Assembly: GCA_964480945.1 (NCBI GenBank)
Contig: CAYZRX010000105.1
Coordinates: 1-9,666 of the forward strand
Source: VGWB01 sp964480945
GTDB taxonomy: Bacteria > Bacteroidota > Ignavibacteria > UBA10030
Reading direction: 5' to 3'
DNA length: 9,666 nt
This document shows, in pieces, positions 1 through 7,699 of this stretch. The notes below the pieces were generated by a model. That model was not told the origin of the DNA, did not search any database, and worked only from the letters and a program-made list of their open reading frames with translations. Position 1 is the stretch's first letter; every line of letters starts with the position of its first letter. The translations under genes and the position numbers were made by a program.

Positions 1-8
1 AGGATGTC

Positions 9-22
9 GTCCCTAACGGGAC
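9..22. repeat. Short hairpin downstream of the glycosyltransferase gene
   Basis: GTCCC (9-13) and GGGAC (18-22) form a perfect 5-bp stem around a TAAC loop. The heptamer GGGACTT then recurs directly at 18-24 and 31-37. The hairpin lies about 30 bp beyond the stop codon of the minus-strand glycosyltransferase gene, so it could help end that transcript. On the minus strand no T-run follows it, so it is not a classical intrinsic terminator. It may instead belong to a repeat that continues beyond the window edge. Confidence 0.35.
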
Positions 23-50
23 TTATTCAAGGGACTTCGGGTACGCGGCA

Positions 51-1103
51 CTAGCTGAGCCCGATCATACGCCGAGCCGCTGCATATACCTCTTCCTTCC
101 CGATCTCCTGCATGCACCGAAAGTGACCTTCGGGACATTCCGACCTCCCGATGTGCGAGCAGGGGCGGCAGTACAGTCCAGCTCGTTCGAGCACGACGGC
201 ATTCTCTCCATACGGAAAAAAGCCAAACTCCCTGACCGTCGAGCCGAAGATCGCCACGATGTTCTTGTGCATAGCGGTCGCGATGTGCATCAGCCCGGAA
301 TCGTTTGTTACGATGAGGTCGCAGAAACCCATCGTCGCGGCGGTCCCAAGCAGACCCGTCTGCCCGCAAAAGTGGGTCGCCCTCCCGGGTCCCGCCTGTT
401 CGTTGATGCGGCCGACCAGGGTCGTACACAGGTCCGTTTCATCCGGCCCGCCGAAGACCAGCAGCATGGCGTCCATGTCACGCGCGCACTGCGCTCCCAG
501 ATCAGCAAATCGCTCGACGGGCCATCGTTTTGTGAAATGCCGGGCGCCCGGGCAGAGGCCGATGACCTTCTCAAAGCGGTTCAGCTGGAGTTTCGCCACC
601 TTGCTCGAGACGCCAAAGAGGATTTCGTCCGGAACGTGGAGCTCCAACCCCTTGCCGTCATTGACGATCCCTAGCCGATGCAGGGGCTCGATGTACCGAT
701 CAGCAACGGAAACGACCCCTTTGTAGATGTTCTTCTTGAGTTTCACAAGCGTTGTCCGTTCGACGACCCGCTTGTTCACCACCACGACGCGCTTCGGTCC
801 CCGAATGCTTCGCAGATACTTGCTGCGAAGGCTATCGTGGATATCGATGATCAGGTCGTAGCCCTCTGCCTTGATCTTGCGCTTGAGGACCCGCAGGCCC
901 TCGAAGCCCTGGGCCGCGTCAAACTCATGGGTGTAGTTGAGGTTCTGGTTCGATTTGACAAGCTCGGCATATTCTCTGCGCGTCACGTAATCGATCTGTC
1001 CATTCGGGAATCTTGCCCGCAGAACACGGAGCAATGGAGAGGAGAGGACGATGTCGCCGATGGAACTAAATCGTATGACGAGTGTTTTATTGATTGAGTC
1101 CAT
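51..1103 (-). CDS. Glycosyltransferase family 9 (heptosyltransferase-like)
   Basis: This 350-residue protein has the length and motifs of GT9 ADP-heptose:LPS heptosyltransferases (RfaF/WaaF type), which add heptose to the LPS inner core at the cytoplasmic face of the inner membrane. The N-terminal Rossmann half opens with IRFSSIGDIVLSSP (residues 10-23), including the family's conserved G-D pair (16-17). The C-terminal half has CPGARHFTKRWP (184-195), FGGPDE (217-222) and TNDSGLMHIA (266-275), the usual nucleotide-sugar binding region. A C-terminal Cys cluster (C312, C315, C323, C330) resembles the CRPC...C...C pattern of many WaaF-like proteins. The start is an ATG, and the codons after it (MDSINKT) run straight into the first beta strand. 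The gene is divergent from the AAA+ gene and its stop is TAG. The family is secure. The acceptor is not: it could be core LPS or another heptose-containing glycan. Confidence 0.93.
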   Translation of the reverse strand: MDSINKTLVIRFSSIGDIVLSSPLLRVLRARFPNGQIDYVTRREYAELVKSNQNLNYTHEFDAAQGFEGLRVLKRKIKAEGYDLIIDIHDSLRSKYLRSIRGPKRVVVVNKRVVERTTLVKLKKNIYKGVVSVADRYIEPLHRLGIVNDGKGLELHVPDEILFGVSSKVAKLQLNRFEKVIGLCPGARHFTKRWPVERFADLGAQCARDMDAMLLVFGGPDETDLCTTLVGRINEQAGPGRATHFCGQTGLLGTAATMGFCDLIVTNDSGLMHIATAMHKNIVAIFGSTVREFGFFPYGENAVVLERAGLYCRPCSHIGRSECPEGHFRCMQEIGKEEVYAAARRMIGLS

Positions 1104-1120
1104 TCAGGAAGAAGGTAGCA

Positions 1121-1126
1121 TATAAT
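1121..1126 (+). promoter_or_regulatory. Candidate -10 box for the AAA+/VWA unit
   Basis: A perfect TATAAT lies in the 180-bp divergent spacer. No convincing -35 hexamer lies 16-18 bp upstream; TTGAGT at 1094-1099 is 21 bp away. If used, transcription would start near 1133 and give a leader of about 150 nt, which contains a small hairpin (GAGGA 1209-1213, TCCTC 1220-1224) and an AGGAG at 1268-1272 before the AAA+ start. No good promoter was found for the divergent glycosyltransferase gene. This is a guess from a single hexamer. Confidence 0.35.
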
Positions 1127-1283
1127 TGAGGGAGATTCAACGAAGCAGCGTTGCATGGAGAGCCAAGGATGAAGCCGCCGTTCCCCTCTTCCTGCGTTCC
1201 GATCGGCAGAGGATGTAAGTCCTCGACCGCATCTTCATCACGCATCGACCATTTCTTTCCATTGAAGAGGAGAAAGCTTTAGC

Positions 1284-2789
1284 ATGGAATTTCCTTCCAC
1301 TCTTGGCGAGCTGCGCCGGAGCGGCTACAAGGTTCGACCGGTAAAGGATGAGATGCGTCTGAACCTCATCCGGAAGTTAGAGGCCAAGGAAACGCTCCTG
1401 CCCGGCATTATCGGGTACGATCAGACCGTCGTTCCGTCCATCGTCAACGCCATCCTTGCACGGCACGATATCCTGCTCCTCGGCCTGCGCGGCCAGGCGA
1501 AGTCCCGCATCGTGCGCATGCTTCCGACGCTCTTGGATGAGCACATCCCGTTCATCAAGGGGTGCGAGATCAATGACAACCCCTACAAGCCCGTCTGCAA
1601 ACGGTGCACGGACCTTGTGAAGGAGCGGGGCGACGACGTCGAGATCGACTGGCTTCACCGTGACCGAAGGTTCGGGGAGAAACTGGCAACGCCCGATGTG
1701 ACCATCGCCGATCTGATCGGCGACATCGATCCCATCAAGGCGGCTTCGCAACGGCTCCACTATTCTCACGAGGGGGCAATCCATTTCGGCATCATCCCGC
1801 GCACCAACCGGGGCATCTTCGCCATCAACGAGCTGCCGGATCTCCAACCGCGCATTCAGGTCGGCCTCTTCAATATTATGGAGGAGAAAGACATTCAGAT
1901 CCGCGGCTTTAACATCCGCATTCCACTCGATCTGATGATCGTCTTCACGGCGAATCCCGAGGACTACACCAACCGCGGCAACATCATCACGCCGCTCAAG
2001 GATCGGATCGACTCCCAGATCCTGACGCACTACCCCCGCACGCTTGAGGATGCCATCAAGATCACCGAGCAGGAAGCCTGGGTCCAGCGCGGTGAGAACG
2101 AAATAATGATTCCGCACTACTTCCGCGAGATCATCGAGCAAGCGGCGTTCGAAGCCCGTAAGAGCGAGTATGTCGATCAGAAGTCGGGGGTGAGCGCCCG
2201 GTTCACGATCTCCGCCATGGAGAGTCTTATCAGCAACGCGGAACGGCGAGCGATTCTGGTGGGAGACCGGTGCGTCGTGCCGCGCATCTGCGATCTGGCA
2301 CACGCGCTGCCGGGAATGACGGGCAAGGTTGAGCTCGTGTTCGAAGGAGAGCAGGAAGGCCCGATGAAGGTCAGCAAAGCACTGGTCGGAAAGGCTGTGC
2401 GGGAGGTGTTCAAACGATATTTTCCCGATCCGCTCGAACGCCGGATCAAGCACCAGGGTGAGTCACGGCAGGTGGAGGACGGGGAGTACGGGAAGATCAT
2501 CTCATGGTTCGAGTCGGGGAACAAGGTGGAGGTCGCCGATGAGATGCCGATCGACCGGTACTTCAACGAGCTGGACAAAGTGAAGGGTTTGCGGGAGTTG
2601 ACGAAAAACCACTTGAAGCTTTCTGAGTCGAACAAGTACCAGCTCGCCTCCGCCATGGAGTTTGTGCTCGACGGCCTGCATCAGTCATCGAAGATCGCAA
2701 AGGACGAGGTCGATCGGATGACATCGTACAAAGACCTCGTCGGCAGTATCTTCACGGTCAAGGGGAAGGGGATCGAGGAGGAGGACTGA
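1284..2789 (+). CDS. AAA+ ATPase, magnesium-chelatase I / MoxR-like
   Basis: This 501-residue ATPase belongs to the Mg-chelatase ChlI/MoxR branch of AAA+ proteins, ring ATPases that usually remodel a target together with a VWA-domain partner. Walker A is GLRGQAKS (67-74). The Walker B position reads GIFAINE (177-183), so Asn replaces the usual Asp while the catalytic Glu is kept. Sensor-1 is in FTANPED (221-227) and an arginine-finger-like PLKDRID follows at 237-243. An insert after strand 2 carries C94, C105 and C108, a possible metal-binding knuckle. The C-terminal part (about 250-501) is helical and family-specific. The ATG is preceded by AGGAG (1268-1272) at a longish 11-nt spacing. The next gene, 82 bp on, is a VWA protein, as in BchI/BchD, MoxR/VWA and RavA/ViaA pairs. 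Nothing here points to chlorophyll synthesis, so a real Mg-chelatase role is unlikely and the client is unknown. Confidence 0.9.
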   Translation: MEFPSTLGELRRSGYKVRPVKDEMRLNLIRKLEAKETLLPGIIGYDQTVVPSIVNAILARHDILLLGLRGQAKSRIVRMLPTLLDEHIPFIKGCEINDNPYKPVCKRCTDLVKERGDDVEIDWLHRDRRFGEKLATPDVTIADLIGDIDPIKAASQRLHYSHEGAIHFGIIPRTNRGIFAINELPDLQPRIQVGLFNIMEEKDIQIRGFNIRIPLDLMIVFTANPEDYTNRGNIITPLKDRIDSQILTHYPRTLEDAIKITEQEAWVQRGENEIMIPHYFREIIEQAAFEARKSEYVDQKSGVSARFTISAMESLISNAERRAILVGDRCVVPRICDLAHALPGMTGKVELVFEGEQEGPMKVSKALVGKAVREVFKRYFPDPLERRIKHQGESRQVEDGEYGKIISWFESGNKVEVADEMPIDRYFNELDKVKGLRELTKNHLKLSESNKYQLASAMEFVLDGLHQSSKIAKDEVDRMTSYKDLVGSIFTVKGKGIEEED

Positions 2790-2797
2790 TCGAGGAT

Positions 2798-2841
2798 GGA
2801 GAGCTGAGCCAAGAGTCGCGAATCTCCGAGCTCAGCGCTCC
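2798..2841 (+). repeat. Inverted repeat between the AAA+ and VWA genes
   Basis: GGAG-A-GCTGAGC (2798-2809) pairs with GCTCAGC-G-CTCC (2830-2841): 11 of 12 positions pair around a 20-nt loop. It sits wholly in the 82-bp gap between the two genes and ends 30 bp before the VWA start. No T-run follows, so full termination is unlikely. It could attenuate, stabilise the upstream message, or set different protein ratios for the two subunits. Confidence 0.4.
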
Positions 2842-2871
2842 GAATTCCTGATTTCACAACCGAAGGATCGT

Positions 2872-3975
2872 ATGCGTTTCCGTTACAGTAAATGGACCGC
2901 CCAGTCGATGACGGACGAACAGCGGCTGCAGTCGCTGATGTCCCTCTTCAGCTATTTGCTCATCCAGACGAGCGGCGATGTCGAAGAAGCGCTCGATTGG
3001 CTGAGGCAGCTGGCGGAACAGTACGGCATCTTCGATTCCTCTCTGACCATCGATGATCTCATCGACAAGTTGAAGGAACAAGGCATCATCGAAGATGCGA
3101 AAGACGTCATGGTGCTCACGACGAAGGGCATTCAACGCATCCGACAGGACGCGCTGAGGGAGATCTTCACGACGCTCAAGAAAGCGCCTGAGGGATCCCA
3201 CGAAACGCCGCACACCGGCAAGGGAACCGACCGTCTGAGCGAGACGAAGAAATGGACGTTCGGCGATCAGCCGACGAACATCGACCTGACGTCCACGCTG
3301 ACGAACGCTCTCAAACGGGACGGGATCGAGGACTTCCATCTCCAGGAAGAGGACCTGGAAGTCTACGAGACCGAGCACACGACGACATGCGCAACCGTGC
3401 TGATGCTCGACATCAGCCACAGCATGATCCTCTATGGCGAAGATCGGATCACACCTGCGAAGCAGGTTGCCCTCGCCCTCGCCGAATTGATCCGGACCCG
3501 GTTTCCGAAGGACTACCTTGCCCTGGTCGTCTTCGGCGATGAGGCGAAGCTCGTGAGCCTCAACGAGCTCCCCTTCCTCAACGTCGGCCCCTATCATACC
3601 AACACACGGGCCGGCCTGCAGCTTGCCCGAAGCCTGCTGCGCCGCTGCAGCAACGTGAACAAGCAGATTTTCATGGTGACCGACGGGAAGCCCTCGGCCA
3701 TCTTTGACGATGCGGGAAGGCTCTATAAGAACTCGTTCGGGCTCGACCCACGCATCGTCAACAAAACCCTCGACGAAGCCGTCCAGTGCCGACGGGAGAA
3801 GATCGCCGTCACCACCTTTATGGTCGCCCACGATCCCTACCTGATCAATTTCGTCGAAGAGTTCACGAAAGCAAACCAGGGTCGGGCATACTACTCTACC
3901 CTCAACAAGCTCGGCGAGTACATCTTCGTTGACTATCTCCGGAACCGCCGCAAGCGTTTTCACTCCTCCCGCTAA
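2872..3975 (+). CDS. VWA-domain protein, partner of the AAA+ ATPase
   Basis: This 367-residue protein has a helical N-terminal part (about 1-105), a charged linker (about 105-170) and a von Willebrand factor A domain (about 173-365). The MIDAS metal site looks complete: DISHS (D180, S182, S184), a Thr in YHTNTRAG (T243 or T245), and the Asp of VTDG (D271). No signal peptide or membrane segment is visible, so it is expected in the cytoplasm. AAGGA (2863-2867) lies 4 nt before the ATG. VWA proteins of this kind bind MoxR/ChlI-type AAA+ rings and present a substrate to them; that partnership is inferred here from adjacency and family precedent. Unlike BchD it has no AAA+ domain of its own. The C-terminus is basic (RNRRKRFHSSR). 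The domain call is secure; the cellular role is unknown. Confidence 0.9.
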   Translation: MRFRYSKWTAQSMTDEQRLQSLMSLFSYLLIQTSGDVEEALDWLRQLAEQYGIFDSSLTIDDLIDKLKEQGIIEDAKDVMVLTTKGIQRIRQDALREIFTTLKKAPEGSHETPHTGKGTDRLSETKKWTFGDQPTNIDLTSTLTNALKRDGIEDFHLQEEDLEVYETEHTTTCATVLMLDISHSMILYGEDRITPAKQVALALAELIRTRFPKDYLALVVFGDEAKLVSLNELPFLNVGPYHTNTRAGLQLARSLLRRCSNVNKQIFMVTDGKPSAIFDDAGRLYKNSFGLDPRIVNKTLDEAVQCRREKIAVTTFMVAHDPYLINFVEEFTKANQGRAYYSTLNKLGEYIFVDYLRNRRKRFHSSR

Positions 3976-4261
3976 CACCGGCAGTCTCTCGGCTCTTGCT
4001 GTTGTCCGTTTAGTTCCTTAATCTTTGCCCGAGACGCTCCGTATCGACAACCCTCTTTGAGGCTCCGCACCTTCAATCGGAAGCCGTTCCGGAACAGCGC
4101 CTGCCTGACCGACTTCGTCGGCCAAAAAGCGATCAGAGATTCTGCTCGTTGAGTCAGGCGGATTCGTCCCAGCCGAGAGTCGCAGGGACTCATCGCGAAG
4201 CGATCCCTTTGGGAGAACGACTTTTCGGAAAGCCTCAGAGGAGAGTTCGATCCCACTTCTT

Positions 4262-4277
4262 ACCCCGTTAACGGGGT
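4262..4277. promoter_or_regulatory. 16-bp perfect palindrome just before the kinase start
   Basis: ACCCCGTTAACGGGGT is a perfect palindrome ending 2 nt before the AAAGG (4280-4284) that best serves the kinase start. As DNA it could be an operator for a dimeric repressor; as RNA it could fold next to the ribosome site. It may also be one end of the repeat-like stretch upstream. The palindrome is certain; its role is not. Confidence 0.4.
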
Positions 4278-4279
4278 TG

Positions 4280-4284
4280 AAAGG
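4280..4284 (+). promoter_or_regulatory. Ribosome binding site that favours the GTG start
   Basis: AAAGG lies 7 nt before GTG at 4292. The other in-frame starts are weaker by this test: TTG at 4277 sits on the palindrome edge with no nearby Shine-Dalgarno, and ATG at 4304 has none within 15 nt. ATG 4304 stays possible because the signal peptide would be intact from there. Confidence 0.4.
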
Positions 4285-4291
4285 CTGCACA

Positions 4292-7200
4292 GTGTCGCTC
4301 TCGATGCGCGCACATTGTCAAAAGAGAGCCCCCGGGTCGCGATCCGCGGCGATCGGATCTCTTCGCCGTTTCCAGACCGCGCTCCTCCTCCTCGTTGTCA
4401 ACACACTGTTCGTTTCACCCCAAGGCGCCCTCGCGCAGTTCGAATCATTCCGTCAGTCATGGCGGTGGGTAGAATTTACCACCGAGTCGGGCCTTCCCTC
4501 AAATCACATTGCGGCATTGGCCGAGACCCAGAACGGGAGCATGTGGGCCGGCACGCAGGCCGGCCTTGCCTGGTATGACGGATACCAATGGACCCCAATC
4601 ACTTCTTCGAAGGGCCTTCCCTCGAAGCCTCCCTCCTCCATCGCAACATATTCCAGCGACAAGCTTCTTGTCGTTATTGATCGGAGGCTCTACCTCGGCG
4701 ATCAACATGGTTTCGCTCAGGTCTTCCTCTCCCTCGGCCGCGACACGGTCAATGTCCAGTCTGCTGTCCCTTTCGAGGGAACCGACATTCTCGTCGCTGC
4801 AAAAAAGCTGTATATCTACCGGAAAGGCAAGACCGAGCTGGCGAACCTGCCGGCGGACGTCATGGGAGACGGCTATCCAAACCTGTGGCGGACGCGATCC
4901 GGGGGGATTTGGGTCAACACCGTGGACGGCCTCTACAAATGGGAGAAGAGGAAATGGAAGCGAATGATCCCGTCGGAGAATTCTGTGCTCGGTGTCAAGT
5001 CGGTTGTTGAAGACATCCACGGCGACGGCATGGCCGCCGTCGTTCGACAACAAAACAGCGAGGGCCTGTGGGAGTGGCGGCGAGGAGGCGAACCTCGAAG
5101 GAGCGCGACCGAACATTCCCCTTTCATACAGACGATAGATATTGGTACGGGTGGGGACGCGCTGGCCATCTATGAACCGGGCGACACACGGTTCCGACAC
5201 CGCGGCACATGGCAATCCCTCGATCCTGTTCCATCGGAACTTACCAACACGATCATCCTCAAATTCCGCCCCAACGGCGAACTCTGGGTCGGAACAGAAC
5301 GGGGGCTGTACCTGCACCGGTCGTCGTCTCAACGATGGACCTACTGGCGGCATCCTTTTCCGGATCTGCGCAATTCCGTTCACGACATCTGCCGCACGAA
5401 TGATGGATCGGTCTGGCTCGCGACGATGAGCGGACTGGAAATCCATCGTCCGAACGGGACCATAAGGTGGATCCAGAGTATCAACGGTGTTGCTTTGAAC
5501 ATCGTCACCGGCATCATGGAGGACGCGGAGCACAACGTCTGGATCTGCAGCGGTGCCTCGTTCCCCGGAGCATACCGATGGGACGGCAAGAACTGGAAAC
5601 ACTTCGGCGCACGCGAAGGACTGAAAGCCCCGAGGGTCCACGAAATCAAGAAGGATCGTGAAGGGCGGCTCTGGTTCCTGGGACTGGGGACCATCTATGA
5701 AGACCCGGAACAACCCGGAGCTTTCCTCTACACGAACGGTCATTTCGAACATTGGGGAACGAACGAGGGCCTCATCAACGGGCGGGTGTACGGCTTTGCA
5801 GAGGGAGCCGATGGGTCCTACTGGTTTGCGACGAAAGGGGGGCTCGCCCGCTTCCGGAGAGGCACCTGGAAACTGTGGACCAGGGACTCCGGGCTGCTCG
5901 GTCATCTCGATCGGATCTTCACGCTGGCGATCGACTCTACGGGTACGGTGTGGTTCTCGGACCAGCACAGCGGCCTCGCGTATGTCGACACCAATGATGA
6001 AGTGCACTATCTCACGACTTCCGACGGACTGATCAACGACGAAATCTGGGCCCTTCGAGTCGACCAAGATGGCACGCTGTGGATATCAACGAACAGAGGC
6101 CTCTGCAGTTACAGGAACGGAGTGTGGACGCGATTCGACACGCATTCCGGACTCAGCGCGCTGCACTTGTGGGAAGTACTTCCGCTGGCCGACAAGGTGT
6201 ATGTGGGGAGTCCGGGCAGCGGCGTAAACATCCTCAATCGCGCCGAACTCAGCCCTCCCCCCCGCGTGGTCATGGGACGCCCTTCGCTTGAGGGGGACGC
6301 CGCACTGGTCCGGTGGCAGGTGTACCCCTATCTCGGTGAGATGTCCCAGGAAGACGTCGAGGTTCGCTCTCGTGTCGACGGTGGCCCATGGTCAACATGG
6401 AGTACCAAACGGGAGCTTGCTCTTTCGAATCTGCGCGAAGGCGAGCACACCGTTTCCCTGGAGGCAAAAAGTCTCTTTGGGAACATCAACCAGGAACAGC
6501 CACACGTCGCCTTCACCATCCAATCCCCTTTCTACTATCACCCGGTCTTCATTCTACCGTTCGGTATCCTGGCCCTGACCTTTCTCTTCCTCGCGGCTGC
6601 CTACATTGACAAGAAACGGAAATACGAGGCCGATCTTCGAGAGAACCAGGAGCGATTCCAGCTGGCTGCCCGAGCAACGAACGACACCATCTACGACCGG
6701 GACATTGCCACCGGTGATCAATGGGTGAACGAGGGCGTTCAGAGGATATTCGGCTACCCTCTCGGGGGAGGAAGCTATGATATCAAGTGGTGGCTGGAAC
6801 ACGTGCATCCCGACGATCGGCAAAGGGTGAACCTGAGCTTGCATGAGGCGCTGCGCAGCAAGAGCTCGTTCTGGCAATCGGACTATCGTTTCCGGAAAGC
6901 TGACAACTCCTACGCACACGTCTACGACAGAGCGTACGTGATCTACGATGAGAGGCGAGAACCCATCCGGATGATCGGCTCCGCAATGGACATTACAGAG
7001 CGCAAGCGGGCCGAGGAAGCCGTGCGGCAGGTCTCACAACGAATTCTCCAGGCGCAGGAGAACGAGAGACGGCGTGTCTCCCGAGAGCTGCACGACAGCG
7101 TCATCCAGATCCTCGCATCGGTCAAGTTCCGCATGGAGTCCTTCGAGGAGCGGATACCGGCCCGGCTCAAACTGGTGAGAACCGGCGTGCGACAAACGCG

Positions 7201-7699
7201 GCACCTAGTGGACAGGGTTATGCTGGAGGTCCGAAGGATCTCGAGAAACCTCCGGCCGTCCGAGCTCGATGACCTCGGGCTTTTGTCGGCCGTCTCCATT
7301 CTCGTCGACGAGTTTGCGGAACGGACCGGGTTGAGGGTCGACCTGGATTTCCCGGAACTCAAGGGAACGCTCCGTCCGGAGGTCGAGCTGACGCTGTACC
7401 GGATCATTCAGGAGGGGCTAACGAATGTGGAGAGACACTCTAAGGCCACCCGCGTGACGCTCAGAGTCTCAGAGGATAACGCCGCCATCATTGCGACACT
7501 CCATGACAACGGAAGAGGCTTCGCGAAGCAGCGATCGGGCAAGGGGCGGGCCAAGAACGCCGGCATGGGCCTCGTCGATATCAAGGAACGGGTCTCCTTT
7601 CTGAACGGCGATCTCCAGGTTTCGTCAGCCCCCCGCATGGGGACGTCGGTCACCGTCCGGATACCGTTGAACGAATCAAACACAGGACAGAGCCCATGA
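4292..7699 (+). CDS. Beta-propeller sensor histidine kinase (Reg_prop, PAS, HisKA_3)
   Basis: A membrane sensor kinase of about 1135 residues from the GTG start. An N-terminal signal sequence has a hydrophobic core (ALLLLVVNTLF) and a likely cleavage site after ALA before QFES. About nine Reg_prop-type blade signatures follow, such as GSMWAGTQAGL, GELWVGTERGL, GSYWFATKGGL and GTLWISTNRGL; two seven-bladed propellers are typical of the family. Next come a Y_Y_Y-like Ig-type module (about 660-740), one membrane helix (about 752-771), a PAS domain (about 785-905) and a HisKA_3 dimerisation domain with phospho-acceptor H934 in SRELHDS. The ATP-binding domain has N1045 in EGLTNVERH, DNGRGF from 1072 and GMGL from 1091. 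The propellers should face the periplasm. Unlike the hybrid two-component proteins of Bacteroides it has no fused regulator; the partner is the next gene, overlapping by ATGA. The ligand is unknown. Confidence 0.93.
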   Translation: MSLSMRAHCQKRAPGSRSAAIGSLRRFQTALLLLVVNTLFVSPQGALAQFESFRQSWRWVEFTTESGLPSNHIAALAETQNGSMWAGTQAGLAWYDGYQWTPITSSKGLPSKPPSSIATYSSDKLLVVIDRRLYLGDQHGFAQVFLSLGRDTVNVQSAVPFEGTDILVAAKKLYIYRKGKTELANLPADVMGDGYPNLWRTRSGGIWVNTVDGLYKWEKRKWKRMIPSENSVLGVKSVVEDIHGDGMAAVVRQQNSEGLWEWRRGGEPRRSATEHSPFIQTIDIGTGGDALAIYEPGDTRFRHRGTWQSLDPVPSELTNTIILKFRPNGELWVGTERGLYLHRSSSQRWTYWRHPFPDLRNSVHDICRTNDGSVWLATMSGLEIHRPNGTIRWIQSINGVALNIVTGIMEDAEHNVWICSGASFPGAYRWDGKNWKHFGAREGLKAPRVHEIKKDREGRLWFLGLGTIYEDPEQPGAFLYTNGHFEHWGTNEGLINGRVYGFAEGADGSYWFATKGGLARFRRGTWKLWTRDSGLLGHLDRIFTLAIDSTGTVWFSDQHSGLAYVDTNDEVHYLTTSDGLINDEIWALRVDQDGTLWISTNRGLCSYRNGVWTRFDTHSGLSALHLWEVLPLADKVYVGSPGSGVNILNRAELSPPPRVVMGRPSLEGDAALVRWQVYPYLGEMSQEDVEVRSRVDGGPWSTWSTKRELALSNLREGEHTVSLEAKSLFGNINQEQPHVAFTIQSPFYYHPVFILPFGILALTFLFLAAAYIDKKRKYEADLRENQERFQLAARATNDTIYDRDIATGDQWVNEGVQRIFGYPLGGGSYDIKWWLEHVHPDDRQRVNLSLHEALRSKSSFWQSDYRFRKADNSYAHVYDRAYVIYDERREPIRMIGSAMDITERKRAEEAVRQVSQRILQAQENERRRVSRELHDSVIQILASVKFRMESFEERIPARLKLVRTGVRQTRHLVDRVMLEVRRISRNLRPSELDDLGLLSAVSILVDEFAERTGLRVDLDFPELKGTLRPEVELTLYRIIQEGLTNVERHSKATRVTLRVSEDNAAIIATLHDNGRGFAKQRSGKGRAKNAGMGLVDIKERVSFLNGDLQVSSAPRMGTSVTVRIPLNESNTGQSP

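Larger units (their letters stand above)
3976..4291. other. Hairpin-rich gene-free stretch before the sensor kinase
   Basis: About 315 bp without a credible gene. Overlapping minus-strand frames of 90-94 codons exist but look like chance: the composition is not protein-like and no motif is visible. The stretch holds several short perfect dyads: GTTCCGGAAC (4086-4095), CCGAC-TTC-GTCGG (4109-4121), ATCGC-GAA-GCGAT (4192-4204), TCCC-TTT-GGGA (4204-4214) and a 16-bp palindrome at 4262-4277. This could be a structured RNA, a long leader of the kinase gene, or a dispersed repeat element. No clear promoter or T-rich terminator was found. Confidence 0.45.

Noticed and set aside
1284..3975. True magnesium chelatase (chlorophyll or bacteriochlorophyll pathway)
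   Set aside because: No third large subunit or pigment gene is nearby, the Walker B motif is altered, and the VWA protein lacks the AAA+ half found in BchD.
2854..3978. Minus-strand open frame opposite the VWA gene
   Set aside because: The plus-strand frame has an intact MIDAS motif and Shine-Dalgarno; the opposite frame is a mirror of its codon bias.
3972..4290. Minus-strand frames of 90-94 codons between the VWA and kinase genes
   Set aside because: They overlap each other, lack any recognisable motif or protein-like composition, and coincide with hairpin-rich DNA.
4499..6067. Long minus-strand open frame inside the sensor kinase gene
   Set aside because: It is a shadow of a clearly coding propeller region; its translation has no domain signature and GC-rich codon bias explains its length.
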